The notes below the pieces were generated by a model. It did no database searches and was not told the origin of the DNA. It worked only from the letters and a program-made list of their open reading frames with translations. Of a stretch of 64,000 bases of DNA, positions 24,434 through 35,758 are shown in pieces (within the stretch, counting starts at the first letter, position 1; every line of letters begins with the position of its first letter). Origin of the DNA: Clarireedia homoeocarpa (taxonomy: Eukaryota; Ascomycota; Leotiomycetes; Helotiales; Rutstroemiaceae); the NCBI GenBank assembly GCA_001465935.1, contig LNKV01000009.1, positions 682,001 to 746,000 on the forward strand, read 5' to 3'. The position numbers and the translations under genes were made by a program.

Positions 24434-24480
24434 CAGTACAAGTGCAGTACGAGTGCAGTACGAGTGCAGTACAAGTGCAG
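24434..24480. repeat. 10-bp tandem repeat (GTGCAGTACR-type)
   Basis: About four and a half copies of a unit reading TGCAGTACAAG/TGCAGTACGAG, directly before the long CATA tract. Confidence 0.7.
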
Positions 24481-24550
24481 TGCGGTGCGATCCAGTGCGG
24501 TCGTGTGCGGTCGTGTGTTGTGAGCGATGCCATGCCGAGCAATACTATTT

Positions 24551-24826
24551 TGTACATACAGTACATACAGTACATACATACATACACACACACACATACA
24601 TACATACAATACATACACACACACACATACATACATACAATACATACATACAATACATACATACACACACATACATACATACAATACATACATACAATAC
24701 ATACATACATACATACATACACACACATACATACATACATACAATACATACATACACACATACACACACACACACACACACATACATACACACACACATA
24801 CACATACACACACACATACATACAAT
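24551..24826. repeat. Long compound microsatellite (CATA/CA)
   Basis: About 275 bp of CATACATA, ACACAC and AATACATA blocks. Long open frames in several phases arise purely from the repeat (Thr/His/Ile on one strand, Cys/Val/Met/Tyr on the other) and are not genes. Confidence 0.95.
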
Positions 24827-26378
24827 CCCGCATGAACAATACCTACAAACCCCAAACCCCAAACCCTTTTGCCCCGCCATCACCTCTCACCGAGTTGAAG
24901 ATGCAGGAACTGCTCGTGTGTGCTGCTCCAATTGTCCAATAACCACCCCGTCCTCTTGACAATGGCTGTTTGCTACCGTGCCTAACTTAGGCTGCTCCCG
25001 CTTTGTACCGTGGGAGCAGATGCGTTTGATTCATTCTTTGCATGTTTCATCCCGGAAACACTCAAGTCAGCATGGAGACGAGATCACCAGGTACGATGCG
25101 TATTGCACTGTGCATATGGCTTTTCGCGCACTTACTCGTACAATCTTTTTTTTTTATTTTTTTATTTTTTTATTTTTTTTTACTATAAGAAAAAAACATC
25201 GAGCAAATCTTCACACATATCCGGTTACACTTACAATTTTGAACTGTTGACCGAGACATTTTCTCCTTCATGACATCATTGTCGTTCCATTTTCCCAATT
25301 TTCTTCTTTTTTTTTTGGCTCTATATCAACGTCTGTTATATCCCCATCTTCTTGACGGGTTCATGATTCATGTGTTGTCCTAGGGAATCCCCAGAACTCC
25401 CAAGTCGACTAAGGACGCGCAAAGTAACCCATCAAAGTTCAACGTCGGCGCGAAGAACTGAAAAAGACCATTTCCGCCAACAGGATGCCTGTTCGCCGAG
25501 TATGTCTGGCCGCGAACTTGGTGCTCCGGCCAATCTCCAAGATAGCTTCGCCCAGCTTCGCCCAGCTTCTTGCAATTGCTCTCCCCATCTCTCCACATCC
25601 GAACATGGATAATCCACCCTCAATGGTCCCAGCTCCAAGAGACAAGCCTGCTGAAGTCGTCTATTCGCGTGCCCAATCTCCATAATCCCATTTGAGCGAT
25701 ATATATCGCAATATCCGGATAAGGGTCCATTCGTATCAGATACCCGAAACGGACGTTATTTCGATCAGAAGCCATTTTTCCATATTCGCCCGACGATCGA
25801 AAACCTCGTTCAAAGGTAAATCACGTGCCTCGACTCCGTAAATCAGCCTAGGAAAACGGCCGACACTAACACTAACAGAGGACACGAAAGGCTAAAAATT
25901 CTCTTAGGATAGGTTTCATGTCGAGATGAACTCGCCCGCCCGCCTCGCTCTCGACATCTCACATCTCACATCTCACCCTTTTCTGAGCTCATAAAGCATC
26001 TTGAAATTACAAATCCACAACGGTGGGCCCGGGCCGTTGCAGCCCAACAGAGCCTCATTGTGTCTTTTGTTCAACCTACCAGTATCTGCATCAACGGCTG
26101 CGTGCATGCTGTGTCGTACTGCTTATCAATTCATTCAAACTGTCAACGAGGCACGGATTTCCAAGCGGGCAGCCACGGCATTGTCCTAGCGTACCAACTT
26201 CACAGCCGCCTTTACTACGTTTACTGCGGAACCGGCACTTGAGCACGTTCCACTCTTGTGAACAAAACACCTATTCTGTCCTCCATCCAGCTATCTCCGT
26301 CTTGTTCGCGTGACTGACACGAGCTGCAGTCTGGGGGGACCGGATAGGACAATTGCAGGCCGTCTTCCGTACAGCGCG

Positions 26379-26511
26379 GTTTAGTGGCTCCAAGAAACGA
26401 ATTGACAAAGAACCGCCGTTTAGTGGCTCCAAGAAACGAATTGACAAAGAACCGCCGTTTAGTGGCTCCAAGAAACGAATTGACAAAGAACCGCCGTTTA
26501 AGTGGCAAACG
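26379..26511. repeat. 39-bp tandem repeat, three copies plus a partial
   Basis: Three identical copies begin at 26379, 26418 and 26457; a fourth, degenerate copy starts at 26496. The unit begins GTTTAGTGGCTCCAAG and ends AAAGAACCGCC. The length is 13 codons, so every frame crossing it stays open and repeats. Confidence 0.95.
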
Positions 26512-27388
26512 TAACGCTAAAACTCTTCGTTTCTGCACGGCCTTCTAACTAACACCACATCTCATCACCATATAAGTATATATCTGTTACTAATATTTCT
26601 GATCGGGTGTCTCCTTCAGCAAACCTTGACAGCTGTTGTCAGATGACTTTTGGGCTGTGCCGAAACAACCGAAAATACGGTACACGGCATGATTGCCTAG
26701 TTCTCGTGAAGCTCGGCGTGTTTTCCGAGTCTGCCTAGCCGGATAAGTATGCCGGGCGTCGGCCATGCTGCTTGCTTTTTGCTGCATCTCCAGAGAATTG
26801 CCTATTGCTGTTCGGTTTGTTTGATGTCAGCTTCATCCAAATGATTGTGTTTCTCATGCTTGTTCTGCACTGCGTTCCGTTCTTGCCGTTGCCAAATATG
26901 CAAAAGCTATCAGCCCCAAGAATCATTGAGGCTCTGCATCGTAGAGTATCTTCGGGTAGCTGCTCAAGACACTGCTGAAGAATAACTGCAAGGCTCCGGA
27001 ACGCTTGTTCCAAGCGACCCCTTAACCAGAGCCTCATCCATGTAACGTACACTTACACGAACTCATGTATCAGACCCTTTCTAAATTCACCCCACGCTGG
27101 TACACCCGCATTATCTCCACTGTTCCGATGGTTACTTCTTTGATGCATTACTTCACATAAAATTTCGGAGAGAATCTCAGGCTCTATATTGAGTTCATCA
27201 TTTCGTTCATTTCATGATAGCTATCGTTATCCATCATCTCCCAGAGGACAGACCGTACAATGATCTCTGTGCAACCAAACTTAAAGTCTAATCATGACGC
27301 CTCATTGCACCTTCCACTCATATCATCATTATTACCCCCATTTGTTTTACCATCCCAACTCCCAACATTGCTCCGTACCTTCTCCTGT

Positions 27389-27714
27389 CTAAGTGGACCA
27401 TACCGTTGGGAAACCAGCACAGATAGTGATATCGTTCGAACATTCGGCCACTGGAATCATATTAGCATCAAGGTACCACTGTCAGAGATCCTGATATACG
27501 TATACATACCAACAGTAGCAACGCAAGGAGCTGTATCGGTGTCATCACAACCATGTCCACATCGTTCCAGCAGGCAGACGTCAAAAGCATTCTCTGCGTC
27601 GTCGCAACTGCACTCTTCGACTCGTGCCACGAGCGATGAACGAGTTGAGGCACTGGGGCGCGCACAAACAAGTGCGAGGCCACTGAGGACCGCAATGACT
27701 TTTGTGAATTGCAT
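27389..27714 (-). CDS. Small secreted cysteine-rich protein (effector candidate)
   Basis: No family recognised. Exons 27510-27714 and 27389-27450 join across a 59-bp intron with donor GTATGT, a TGCTAAT branch site and acceptor CCAG, giving 88 residues. The N terminus is a clear signal peptide (MQFTKVIAVLSGLALVCA, cleavage near residue 19). The mature part of about 70 residues has eight cysteines in the segments EECSC, DVCLLERC, GHGC, APC, AEC and TIC, enough for four disulfides. The pattern lacks the paired cysteines of hydrophobins and I could not fit it to CFEM. Small size, secretion and high cysteine content are what is usually meant by an effector-like protein; that role is inference only. 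Without the intron the frame would end as an 85-residue version with fewer cysteines. It stands alone in repeat-rich DNA. Confidence 0.65.
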
Positions 27715-30187
27715 GGTGAATGAGTGTTGCTGAATGTGGCAGGATAAATTTCAAGTCGAAGATTGATGTGGTCGAGATGATTGAAGAGTAGTTACTCAAA
27801 CAAACCGCAGTTTCACATACGACTTATACTTTCCTCAGCTTACATTGCCCTATCAGTCAATCCATCCCCTCACATCAGCGACGTATCCCATTCCATCACC
27901 CTACATACACATTACATTCCCCTCTCCCCTAGCAAGATCCACGAACACGGGTTTTTCTGTCCAGGTACTTAATGCATGCAATGCGCATTCGTCCCAACCC
28001 AGCCCATCCCATCCATCACGGACGAATCCCCAAATGCTTACTTCAACGTCGTGCAGTTCCGTGCATCACCAACTGGCTGATATTTGTGGTGATGGCTGCT
28101 TGATTCGGATATTCGAGATGCATGGATCAGATGGTGGACACCTGATTGATGAGCGTGGTGCGCGCTACTGCATGCACGCAGGAGAATATGTAAAGCAAGA
28201 TAACGATTGCAGAAATCCATGCTTCCGTCGTCCGATAGTTTTTCCGTTGGGACGTCATGCTATCTATTACTTATGATTTCTTGTTTATATTTGCCAACTC
28301 AACTCAATCAAATTGTACTTTTTTGCTTATAGTGGATTTTTCCTACTTATTCCTTCTAAAAAAAAAAAACTCTCGCCTCTTCTTTACGTACCGCACCTAT
28401 GCTCACCTGACTGTCAGTCACTCACAAACCATGTATAGTCAGTAAGCACCGCAGACAGGGAAAAGAAAAAGAGCCTCTTTCGGCCATACAAATCCGTCTA
28501 GCTGCATATGTGTAGGTTCAGCTAGCGGTGATTCCCATCTGTAGTTCACGATCTTGCATTGGAGCTTCTTGAATGGGAAGAGAGTCCGCTCTCAATTGAT
28601 GTACTAACTTATCGTTAACTGAAAGAATTATTGATTGCTTGATTGACTTTTTTCATCTTCTGCTGAAGTGCAGTGAGTGGTGTGTAAGTGGAGTGAGTGA
28701 TTAAAGGAATTTTATAGTTTCTTTCTCAACGTCGATTAGTAGTCTAGATTTGCGCACCTGCACCTTCCTTCATATTAAATACCTTCCGTTTTTTCTCTTT
28801 TAACTATCAGCTCACTTCGTATACAGATGGGTCTACTGTGCGGAATAGATTAGATACATCTGTATGCAAGCAACACATAGTCCATACGACGTGTTTACGT
28901 TATAGAATCACAATGGTTTTCCTTTTCCTTGGGAAATCAATCACACTCGAGTGAGGTCATCTTCATATATGCTGAGAGCTCATATTATCTTATCTACATA
29001 CCTGCATGCATACACCTGGCAATCCTATCCAGTATAATCGACCTTTGGCAAGACTTTTCCGCTATATCTTTGTCCTGTGTTACGAGGCCCGGCATGTGAC
29101 AATTTCTTCCGAATAAAATACTTTGTAGAAGAGAATATTATTTCGATTGCGTGGTTGCGGTGTCTGGTGATTACAGTAAGATCAAGAGATAAACAGATTT
29201 TCACCTGTTTGAGAATTTCCGGATACTCGATTCAGTGTAAGTGAGCAAGCTTTTGTATTGCGGAAGAATAAATAAGTGTTTATCTCCAGCTCAGTCAAGT
29301 CTATATAAATTCCAACTCCAAAAATAAATACCCCCCTCTCCAATACTTTAGATACCTTAGCTCACTTCACCTCACCTCTCCTTATTCCACCACGATCCTT
29401 CGTCGAGTTCTGAAGAGCATCAGACTCATCCCATCTCACTATCTATAGCAAGAGTTCACTTTCTAAGTCTAACAACATTTAACAACTAATATTAGAGATC
29501 CTAAATCTCGGATATAAAACTATTATAATCTAATAAAGAATTATTATTAGATATACTTTCATTCCAACGTTAATTAACTACAATACCGACATCTAAACTG
29601 CTAAAGCCAGCCGGCCAACCGTCTACCTTGTTCCAAGAACATTTATTTATTTATTTACACCTACCTTAACTCCCAAAACTTCAACTACAAAAGACCCTCC
29701 TTTATAGAAAAGCAATCAGTCAATCAGCCAATCAATCTATAAACACTTCTCTCTCTCTCTCTTTCTCTCTCTCTCTCCCTCTCCCTCTCTCTCTCTACTA
29801 TCCCACAACCAATTCTCAAATCCTCTCTCTCCCAAACACTTATTTCCCATTCAAAAGAAAACAAAAAACTCTAAACTCTAAACTCTAAACCCAAATCAAG
29901 ATAATTATATCACATCACATCACATCACACCACACACAACCACCAACCCCTTCCCCCCCCCCTTCTCCCCCAACCTCAAACACATCTAAAGAACACCCGC
30001 TCTATACCTACCTACCTACCTACTTACTTACTTACTAGTATCAGTGAATGAATGAACGAAAGAATTTACATCCCATCTACATACAATCTACACACAAACC
30101 AACAAAGTAAAGTAATCTTACAAGTACCAAGTACCAGAAGACAAGACATAAACTTACATACAATACCAATACCAATACCAATACCAG

Positions 30188-30226
<39 letters not shown>

Positions 30227-30937
30227 AAAAAAAACTAATAAATATAATCAATCAATCAATCAATCGAACATAAGAATCTAAGTTAAAGAAAGTAAATAAG
30301 TAGAGAGAGGAAAGAAGTTGTTATTTGTGTATATATATATATATAGTTAGAGGATAGATAAGGTAAGATATAGAATATATTAATTTACTGTACTGTACTG
30401 TACTGTATGTAGATAGAGTGAAGAGAGAAGAAATAAGACAAGTAAGTCAAGTAGAACATAGAGGTTTTCCCTCCCGCTCCCCCTCCCCCGTACCCTATTA
30501 TACGCAGACCAGACCAGACCAGACCAGACTATATCTGCCGGGATAGGTAAGTAAGTAAGATTCTACAGGAGACCAACCAACCTCGATAATACTAGTCGGC
30601 CTCCACGGCAGTGGCCCTCGGAGAGCCAGCGGAGCGTCATTACACCTAGATAGCATAATTACATATGTATCCCATCTACTTAGTCTCACGGTTCAAGAAA
30701 ATGCAAGAGCTTCCTAGTAGTGATTTGCTTGTATCCATCCATCCATGTACTTGCTGCATTGTATATAAAAACATAAATAAACACAAGCCTGAAAAAGGTA
30801 TATTTCATCATAACCACTATCCACCAATCACCAGAGTCAAACAATACTACCATTTGTATGCCCTCAGAACACTTACAAATTAACCTGGTCACCCGCTCCC
30901 CCACTCCCCCAACATCCCCCATATCCATCCTACTCGC
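27715..30937. other. Gene-poor region (about 3.2 kb)
   Basis: No supported gene. The right half (about 29.3-30.5 kb) is a run of simple sequence: CT tract at about 29748-29796, CACAT units near 29911-29930, CTAC units near 30005-30030, ACCAAT units near 30165-30186, an A-tract at 30188-30233 and TA/GTACT repeats near 30330-30410. Its CT-rich, TATA-poor look resembles a long fungal leader or 3' flank, but no adjoining reading frame was found. Confidence 0.5.
30188..30233. repeat. Long A-tract
   Basis: About 45 bp of A with one or two T interruptions, preceded by ACCAAT repeats. Confidence 0.9.
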
Positions 30938-32604
30938 TCAAGCCAACGCCCCCATCGGATCCCAAAGCGGCAGCACCTTCGCCTTGCCTCTCAGTACCTC
31001 CCTAACCTCCTTCGCCACAAACCTCGGCTCCACCACCGCCTGATAAACAAACTCATCCATCCACTCATCCCGCATGACAAACCAACCCTCTTCTCCTGCA
31101 CTCTCCCCCCACGAATTCTGCACTCTCCACCGAACACTCTTTCCCTCCTCATCCAAATGCACCGCCGTCAGCACCATCGCATGCGTCATGGCACTCTCCC
31201 CCGTCATTAACCTCTGCGCCTTGCTCATCCCCAACCGCACATTGAATCCCAGCTCGTAGTCGATGAGGTCCAGATCCATGATGCCGCTTTGGCTGTTGCT
31301 GTATTTGCCGACATCGGAGCCGAAGAAGACGGGGAGGCCGGCCTTGAGCATACGGATGCATGCGGCTTTTAGCACGGGCATGGATACGTTCACGTAGGTG
31401 ATTGGACGGCCGCCTACAACATTGCCGAGACGTTCCACGGTGAGGAGGGTGTAGTAGTCGTGGCGGGGGTCGTGCACGAGTGAGAACATCTCGTGTACGG
31501 CGGAATTGGTGATGCGGATGGATTTGGGGGATCCAAGTTCCTTGGCGAAGGCGAGAGGGCTAGTTTTTAATTCATGGGCGGCGCCAGTTTTGTCGACGTA
31601 TTGCCATGTGAAGGGGGTGGTGGATGGTGGGGGAGGACCGAGGGCGAGGGTGAGGATGGTGTGGATTTCACGCATCATGGATTCTTTCATGCTGCTGAGG
31701 GTGGAGGGAGATGATTTCTTGGCGGCGGCGCGGAGGTTGAGTGCGTCTTCGCGGAGTTTGGTGGTGATGATATTGTCCATCACTGAGGAGTTTTGCGCGT
31801 TGTAGCTATCCGGGTAGAGAACTTGGGGTACGAGCCCGTATTTCTCAACGAGGTTGTAGACCCTATTTTCATATCATTAGCACATCGAAGGAATAACATG
31901 AAAGAACCGTAGAACTCACATATCCCACTGTCCCCCATCACCAACCGGAGAAGCAAGCAGCCTCTGTACCAATCTACTATCTAGATCCGTATCCACCGTA
32001 TCAAGAATCTGCTCCAAGAAGTAATTGGCCTTCTCCAGCTTATCATGGAAGAACAAATACGCCTGGGACAGTTCGAATTTATCCAGATTATGCCTCTTCA
32101 TCAACGCCACACGGAAAACATTCGTCGCAGCAAATAACCAGCATCTACCCGATGCTCTCTGATTCGTAATGGGAGCTCCTTCGAACGGAATCTTGATCGA
32201 AAACACCTGCTGATCCTCGATCTTCGTAGCCCTAGACGTCAAGACAGTCTTCGGATCTGCGGAACTCAAAGCAGAGAGCGCAAGTCTGTTTGTATTGCTT
32301 GTCAGTACAAATACAAGACCGGAACCACTCTCACTCGCACACAGGAAGAGAGAGAGAGAGAGAAAGGGAAAACATACCTATTCTTCGGATCTGCCAAAAG
32401 TTCATGTTCCCATTTCTCAACCCGCGAAGCAGAAAGCGGAGTCCACGAAGCTCTGGATCTGTTCGATTCGTCATGCATCATCACATCTTTCTCATCCACA
32501 TGTACATAATCATCCGCCAGTTCCATCGCTCTAGCTTTTTCAATCACGTCTTGTACATTATTAGCTTGCGGACGAGCCGAGATTTGGGATTGTGCTGCGC
32601 CCAT
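30938..32604 (-). CDS. LAP3: Bleomycin hydrolase / cysteine aminopeptidase (C1B)
   Basis: Papain-fold aminopeptidase that forms a hexameric barrel and trims peptides; it also hydrolyses homocysteine thiolactone and bleomycin. Exons 32378-32604, 31920-32285 and 30938-31862 join to 505 residues; introns are 92 and 57 bp. The catalytic residues are Gln118 and Cys124 (TNQRASGRCWLFAATN), His425 (SAMTHAMVLTAVH) and Asn447 (RVQNSWGE). The last residues (DPMGALA) form the C-terminal arm that in this family reaches into the active site. The protein starts MGAAQSQ, which fits the MGxxxS N-myristoylation consensus rather than a mitochondrial presequence; that localisation is an inference. Fungal relatives are often labelled cysteine proteinase 1, mitochondrial. 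Confidence 0.94.
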
Positions 32605-33475
32605 GATGAATAAATAAATAATATTCTGATGTGATATTCTAATGGATTTCTTGATGTTACAAGCACCAAGTAGAGAAACAAACAGACACAAAGATTGATG
32701 GGATGGGAGAGGAAATGGAGAGATGAGGTTCAGTCGATAAGATGTTGCTTATCTTGGGTGCCCTTGATAACGAGAGCTTACTTGGTGGAATATCAGCGGC
32801 GGGGTGTGTCAGGTGTGGCACCAGAAACAGAAGGTGCGGAACCATCAAGGTGTCGGCCGATTTGTCAACGGCATCGTACTAAGATCTTACCATAATTAAG
32901 GGACATTAGACATTAGCCCAAATGGAATGAGCATGAACTACAGCTCCACACCTCCATGGATGATAATAGCTCAAGATCTGCAGTAAAATATGCTCGAAAG
33001 TGGGAAATCCCAATTATAGCAGATAACTGCAGGAATACTGCAAAAGATGGAACAAGGCTGCAGTTGTCAGGAATGTAAAGAATCACCTCACGATGGAATG
33101 TAAATAAAATTCAAGCATAAGTAGAATCAAGCAGCGAATTTGCATTCTGGGTCTTATCCTATTTACACAAATACAAAAAAGAAAAAGACCACAGCATCAA
33201 GAACCTCCATTACCAATGACAACACCACCAAGGCAGTATTATTATATTGGCATTAGAGGCAGACCACTTGAATACTTCGTTAAAAATTGAGAAAGACCAG
33301 AAACCCGATCGTCCAAATTATCCATCCATCATTAATCAATCTGAACCGTATCTACCCCATCATCCGCCAGTTTTTGCCAGGAACATGCACATAGAAATCA
33401 TGAAAATAAGTCCACCTAGGAGAAATCGTTGACATTAGGACGCCAGGGTATGACTGTGTTTTACAAGGAGGAAAC
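32605..33475. other. Intergenic, LAP3 promoter and hex1 3' flank
   Basis: About 870 bp between two minus-strand genes. A CT/GA-rich stretch lies near the LAP3 start. No open frame with recognisable content. Confidence 0.45.
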
Positions 33476-34183
33476 CTATAGGCGAGATCCGTGGATAACC
33501 TTAAGGTCGACGACAATCTCACGGGGGCCATCTTGGACAACCATGACGCGGACGCTGCCACGGCCACCCTCGAAGGACTCCTTCAAGCGGCTCCAGAGGT
33601 TGGATTGGTCAAGGACGGGAAGGTTTTGCTTGACATCACCAGTCTCAGTCATGGCAACAACTACCCAGCATGTTAGCACATAGTCATGTAAGACAAGTTG
33701 AATACAACTTACCACTCTTGTCATGGAGATCGAGGACACGGTATTGCTTGAAGACAGGGCCGAGCATGGTTTGAACGACGACGCTTGGGCTTGGGTTGGA
33801 GATGAAAGACGATTCTTCGTTCAATTGACGAGTGAAGAGATCGACACCCAAGTAGCGGTGTTGGCCGGTGGCAGCGGAGGTGGTGATCCGGATAACCTGG
33901 CAAGGACGGCCTTGGAGCATCAGGAGGTCACCCATACGGATGTGGTGGCATGGGATGGTAACGGTGTTTGGTGGTGGCTTAGGCTGAGTGGCAGTAGCGA
34001 CTGGAGCGCTGGCTATATCAAGAAAGTCAATTGGGTCCTGGTTTCCACGGGTATGTTTTCCATCTGAGTAACTTCCACGAAAGGAGTGATAGTTCCCTGA
34101 ATGTATTGTTTAGGGTGAAGGGGAGTGAAGGGGAAGACAAATAAAACTAGGTTGGACTTACCCTCTTCGTCGTAGTAACCCAT
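33476..34183 (-). CDS. hex1: Hex1, major Woronin body protein (core isoform)
   Basis: Self-assembles into the crystalline core of Woronin bodies, peroxisome-derived organelles that plug septal pores after hyphal wounding; found only in Pezizomycotina. Exons 34162-34183, 33713-34096 and 33476-33660 join in frame to 196 residues; introns are 65 and 52 bp. The start MGYYDEEGNYHSF is the conserved Hex1 N terminus. The body reads VTIPCHHIRMGDLLMLQGRPCQ, then ATGQHRYLGVDLFTRQL, PSVVVQTMLGPVFKQYRVLD and AMTETGDVKQNLPVLDQ, the eIF5A-like fold of Hex1. It ends Ser-Arg-Leu, the PTS1 peroxisomal signal. The same frame is open for about 400 codons upstream of this ATG (see the next entry), so a longer product is possible. 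Confidence 0.95.
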
Positions 34184-34740
34184 TTCGAGATTGAGTGGTG
34201 TGAAAGGAGTAGTTGGTGTTTTGGGAGTAGATGGAGAGGTCTTGATGACTTCTTTGGTGATGTGGATGTCTTCGGTGTGAATGTGCTTGGGGGTGCGAGG
34301 CTCTTTAATAAGAACTTCGTCGACTATCTCCTCACGGTAGATAGACTTGGGTCTGTGCGAGGAGAAGGATGAACGAGCAGGGGAGTGGGAAGGTGGGTCG
34401 ACAGTTGTCTCAGTAACACGGACTACTTCTTCGGTGTATCTAGGTTCAGATACACGAGAGCGAGGAGGGTCGACGGTAACGTCAACGACGGACTCTTCCT
34501 TGAAACTGGGTTGGTAGCGGGAGCGGTATTGACGTTCAACGAAATCGATTTCTGATTCGTTGGCACTCTTGATTGGACGAGTAACTTCTAGATCAACTTC
34601 GGTGCGTTGGTAGCGACGAGGTTGACGTGCACGTTCAAGTTCGAAGTCTACTTCAGAGAGAGAGTGTTCGGATTGGGAGTATTCGGACTGGGAGTGACGA
34701 CGGGGGTGATCGTGGTGATTGTGGCGATGAGGAAGCTCGA

Positions 34741-34860
34741 TGCTAAGCTCAGTGTGCTTGTGCTTGTGCTCGTGCTCGTGTTCGTGCTCGTGGTGGTGGT
34801 GAGGAAGCTCGATGCTAAGCTCGGTGTGTTTGTGTTTGTGTTCGTGTTCGTGGTGGTGGT
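34741..34860 (-). repeat. Imperfect 60-bp tandem repeat coding for His/Glu/Lys units
   Basis: Two adjacent units of about 60 bp in the hex1 upstream frame, each giving HHHHEHE...KHKHTELSIELP. Each unit keeps reading frame. Confidence 0.8.
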
Positions 34861-35750
34861 GATGATCACTCTCCTTTTCAATTGAAGCTTCGAAGTGTCG
34901 GTGGTGACGATCACTATCCCTTTCAATGGATGCTTCGAAGTGTCGGTGGTGGTGTGGGGTGTCTAGGGTGAAGGAAGCTGAGTGATGTTTGTGTTTGTGT
35001 TCGGGTTCAGGTTCAGGTCTGAGTGGTAAGAAAACAGAAGTCAGATTTAATGAAGAAAAATAAACGGTGAGCGTTACTGTGTCAACACATTAAAGGAAAA
35101 GACCCCCTTGTCAGATTGCTAAGGGGGGTGGTTGGGGAACTAGACGCAAATCGGTGGACAGTGCGTCGTAATGAAAAACAAGAAAAGCTGGCAAATTTGT
35201 CTCAGAGTGGGCCCAATTAATTGTCAATTGGGGCCCTGGAGCTTCCGATCTGGCCAAGCAAGTCCGTTCGCACATGTCGTAGAACCGTCGTAAAACCGCC
35301 GTAAAAAAAAATTTGGGTTTCTCGCATTCTCTCGAGCTTCGAGAATTGGTCTCAAAGAGACGCTCGCGAAACAAGGGACCAAAGACCGGATTGAGTCTTC
35401 GCGAGCAGAAAGGGGGAGTCCAGGAAAAATGGGCTTGTTTGACTCACCTGTGTTCTTCGCGAATATAAACTTCTTCTCTTCGGCTGGGAGCGTGGCTGGG
35501 TGCGTAGTGTGAGCGGCGGTCGTCTTCTTCGCGGTGCTCGCGGTGGATGTGGACTTCTTCTTCTACGAAATGCTCCTGTCGCTGTGGAGGGGGAGGGAGG
35601 GCAAGATTGTGGGAGTGGGAATGGGATTGGGAGTAAGAAGATTGGCGATCGTCTTCTAGACCTTCCCGTCCGACGCGCTCGTGTCTGTGAGGAAGGCTGA
35701 TGACACCCTCGACGTGAGTCTCGGTAGTTGTGTGTTTTGCAGCGACGTCG

Positions 35751-35758
35751 CTTTTATA
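35751..35758 (-). promoter_or_regulatory. Possible TATA box of hex1
   Basis: TATAAAAG on the minus strand, followed by GACGTC (CRE-like palindrome). If used, transcription would begin near 35720-35730 and the long upstream frame would be inside the transcript. Confidence 0.4.

Larger units (their letters stand above)
22236..27388. other. Gene-poor region (about 5.1 kb), many simple repeats
   Basis: Presumed promoter/leader of the DUF8035-like gene on the left, then low-complexity DNA. A 333-codon minus-strand frame (22533-23534) just upstream of that gene is low-complexity and domainless. The interval contains a GA tract near 23131-23149, a 10-bp repeat near 24434-24480, the large CATA/CA tract at 24551-24826, T-tracts near 25147-25182 and a 39-bp tandem repeat at 26379-26511. 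I see no supported gene. Confidence 0.6.

Noticed and set aside
24252..24959. Several open frames of 100-260 codons
   Set aside because: They are translations of the CATA/CA microsatellite in different phases.
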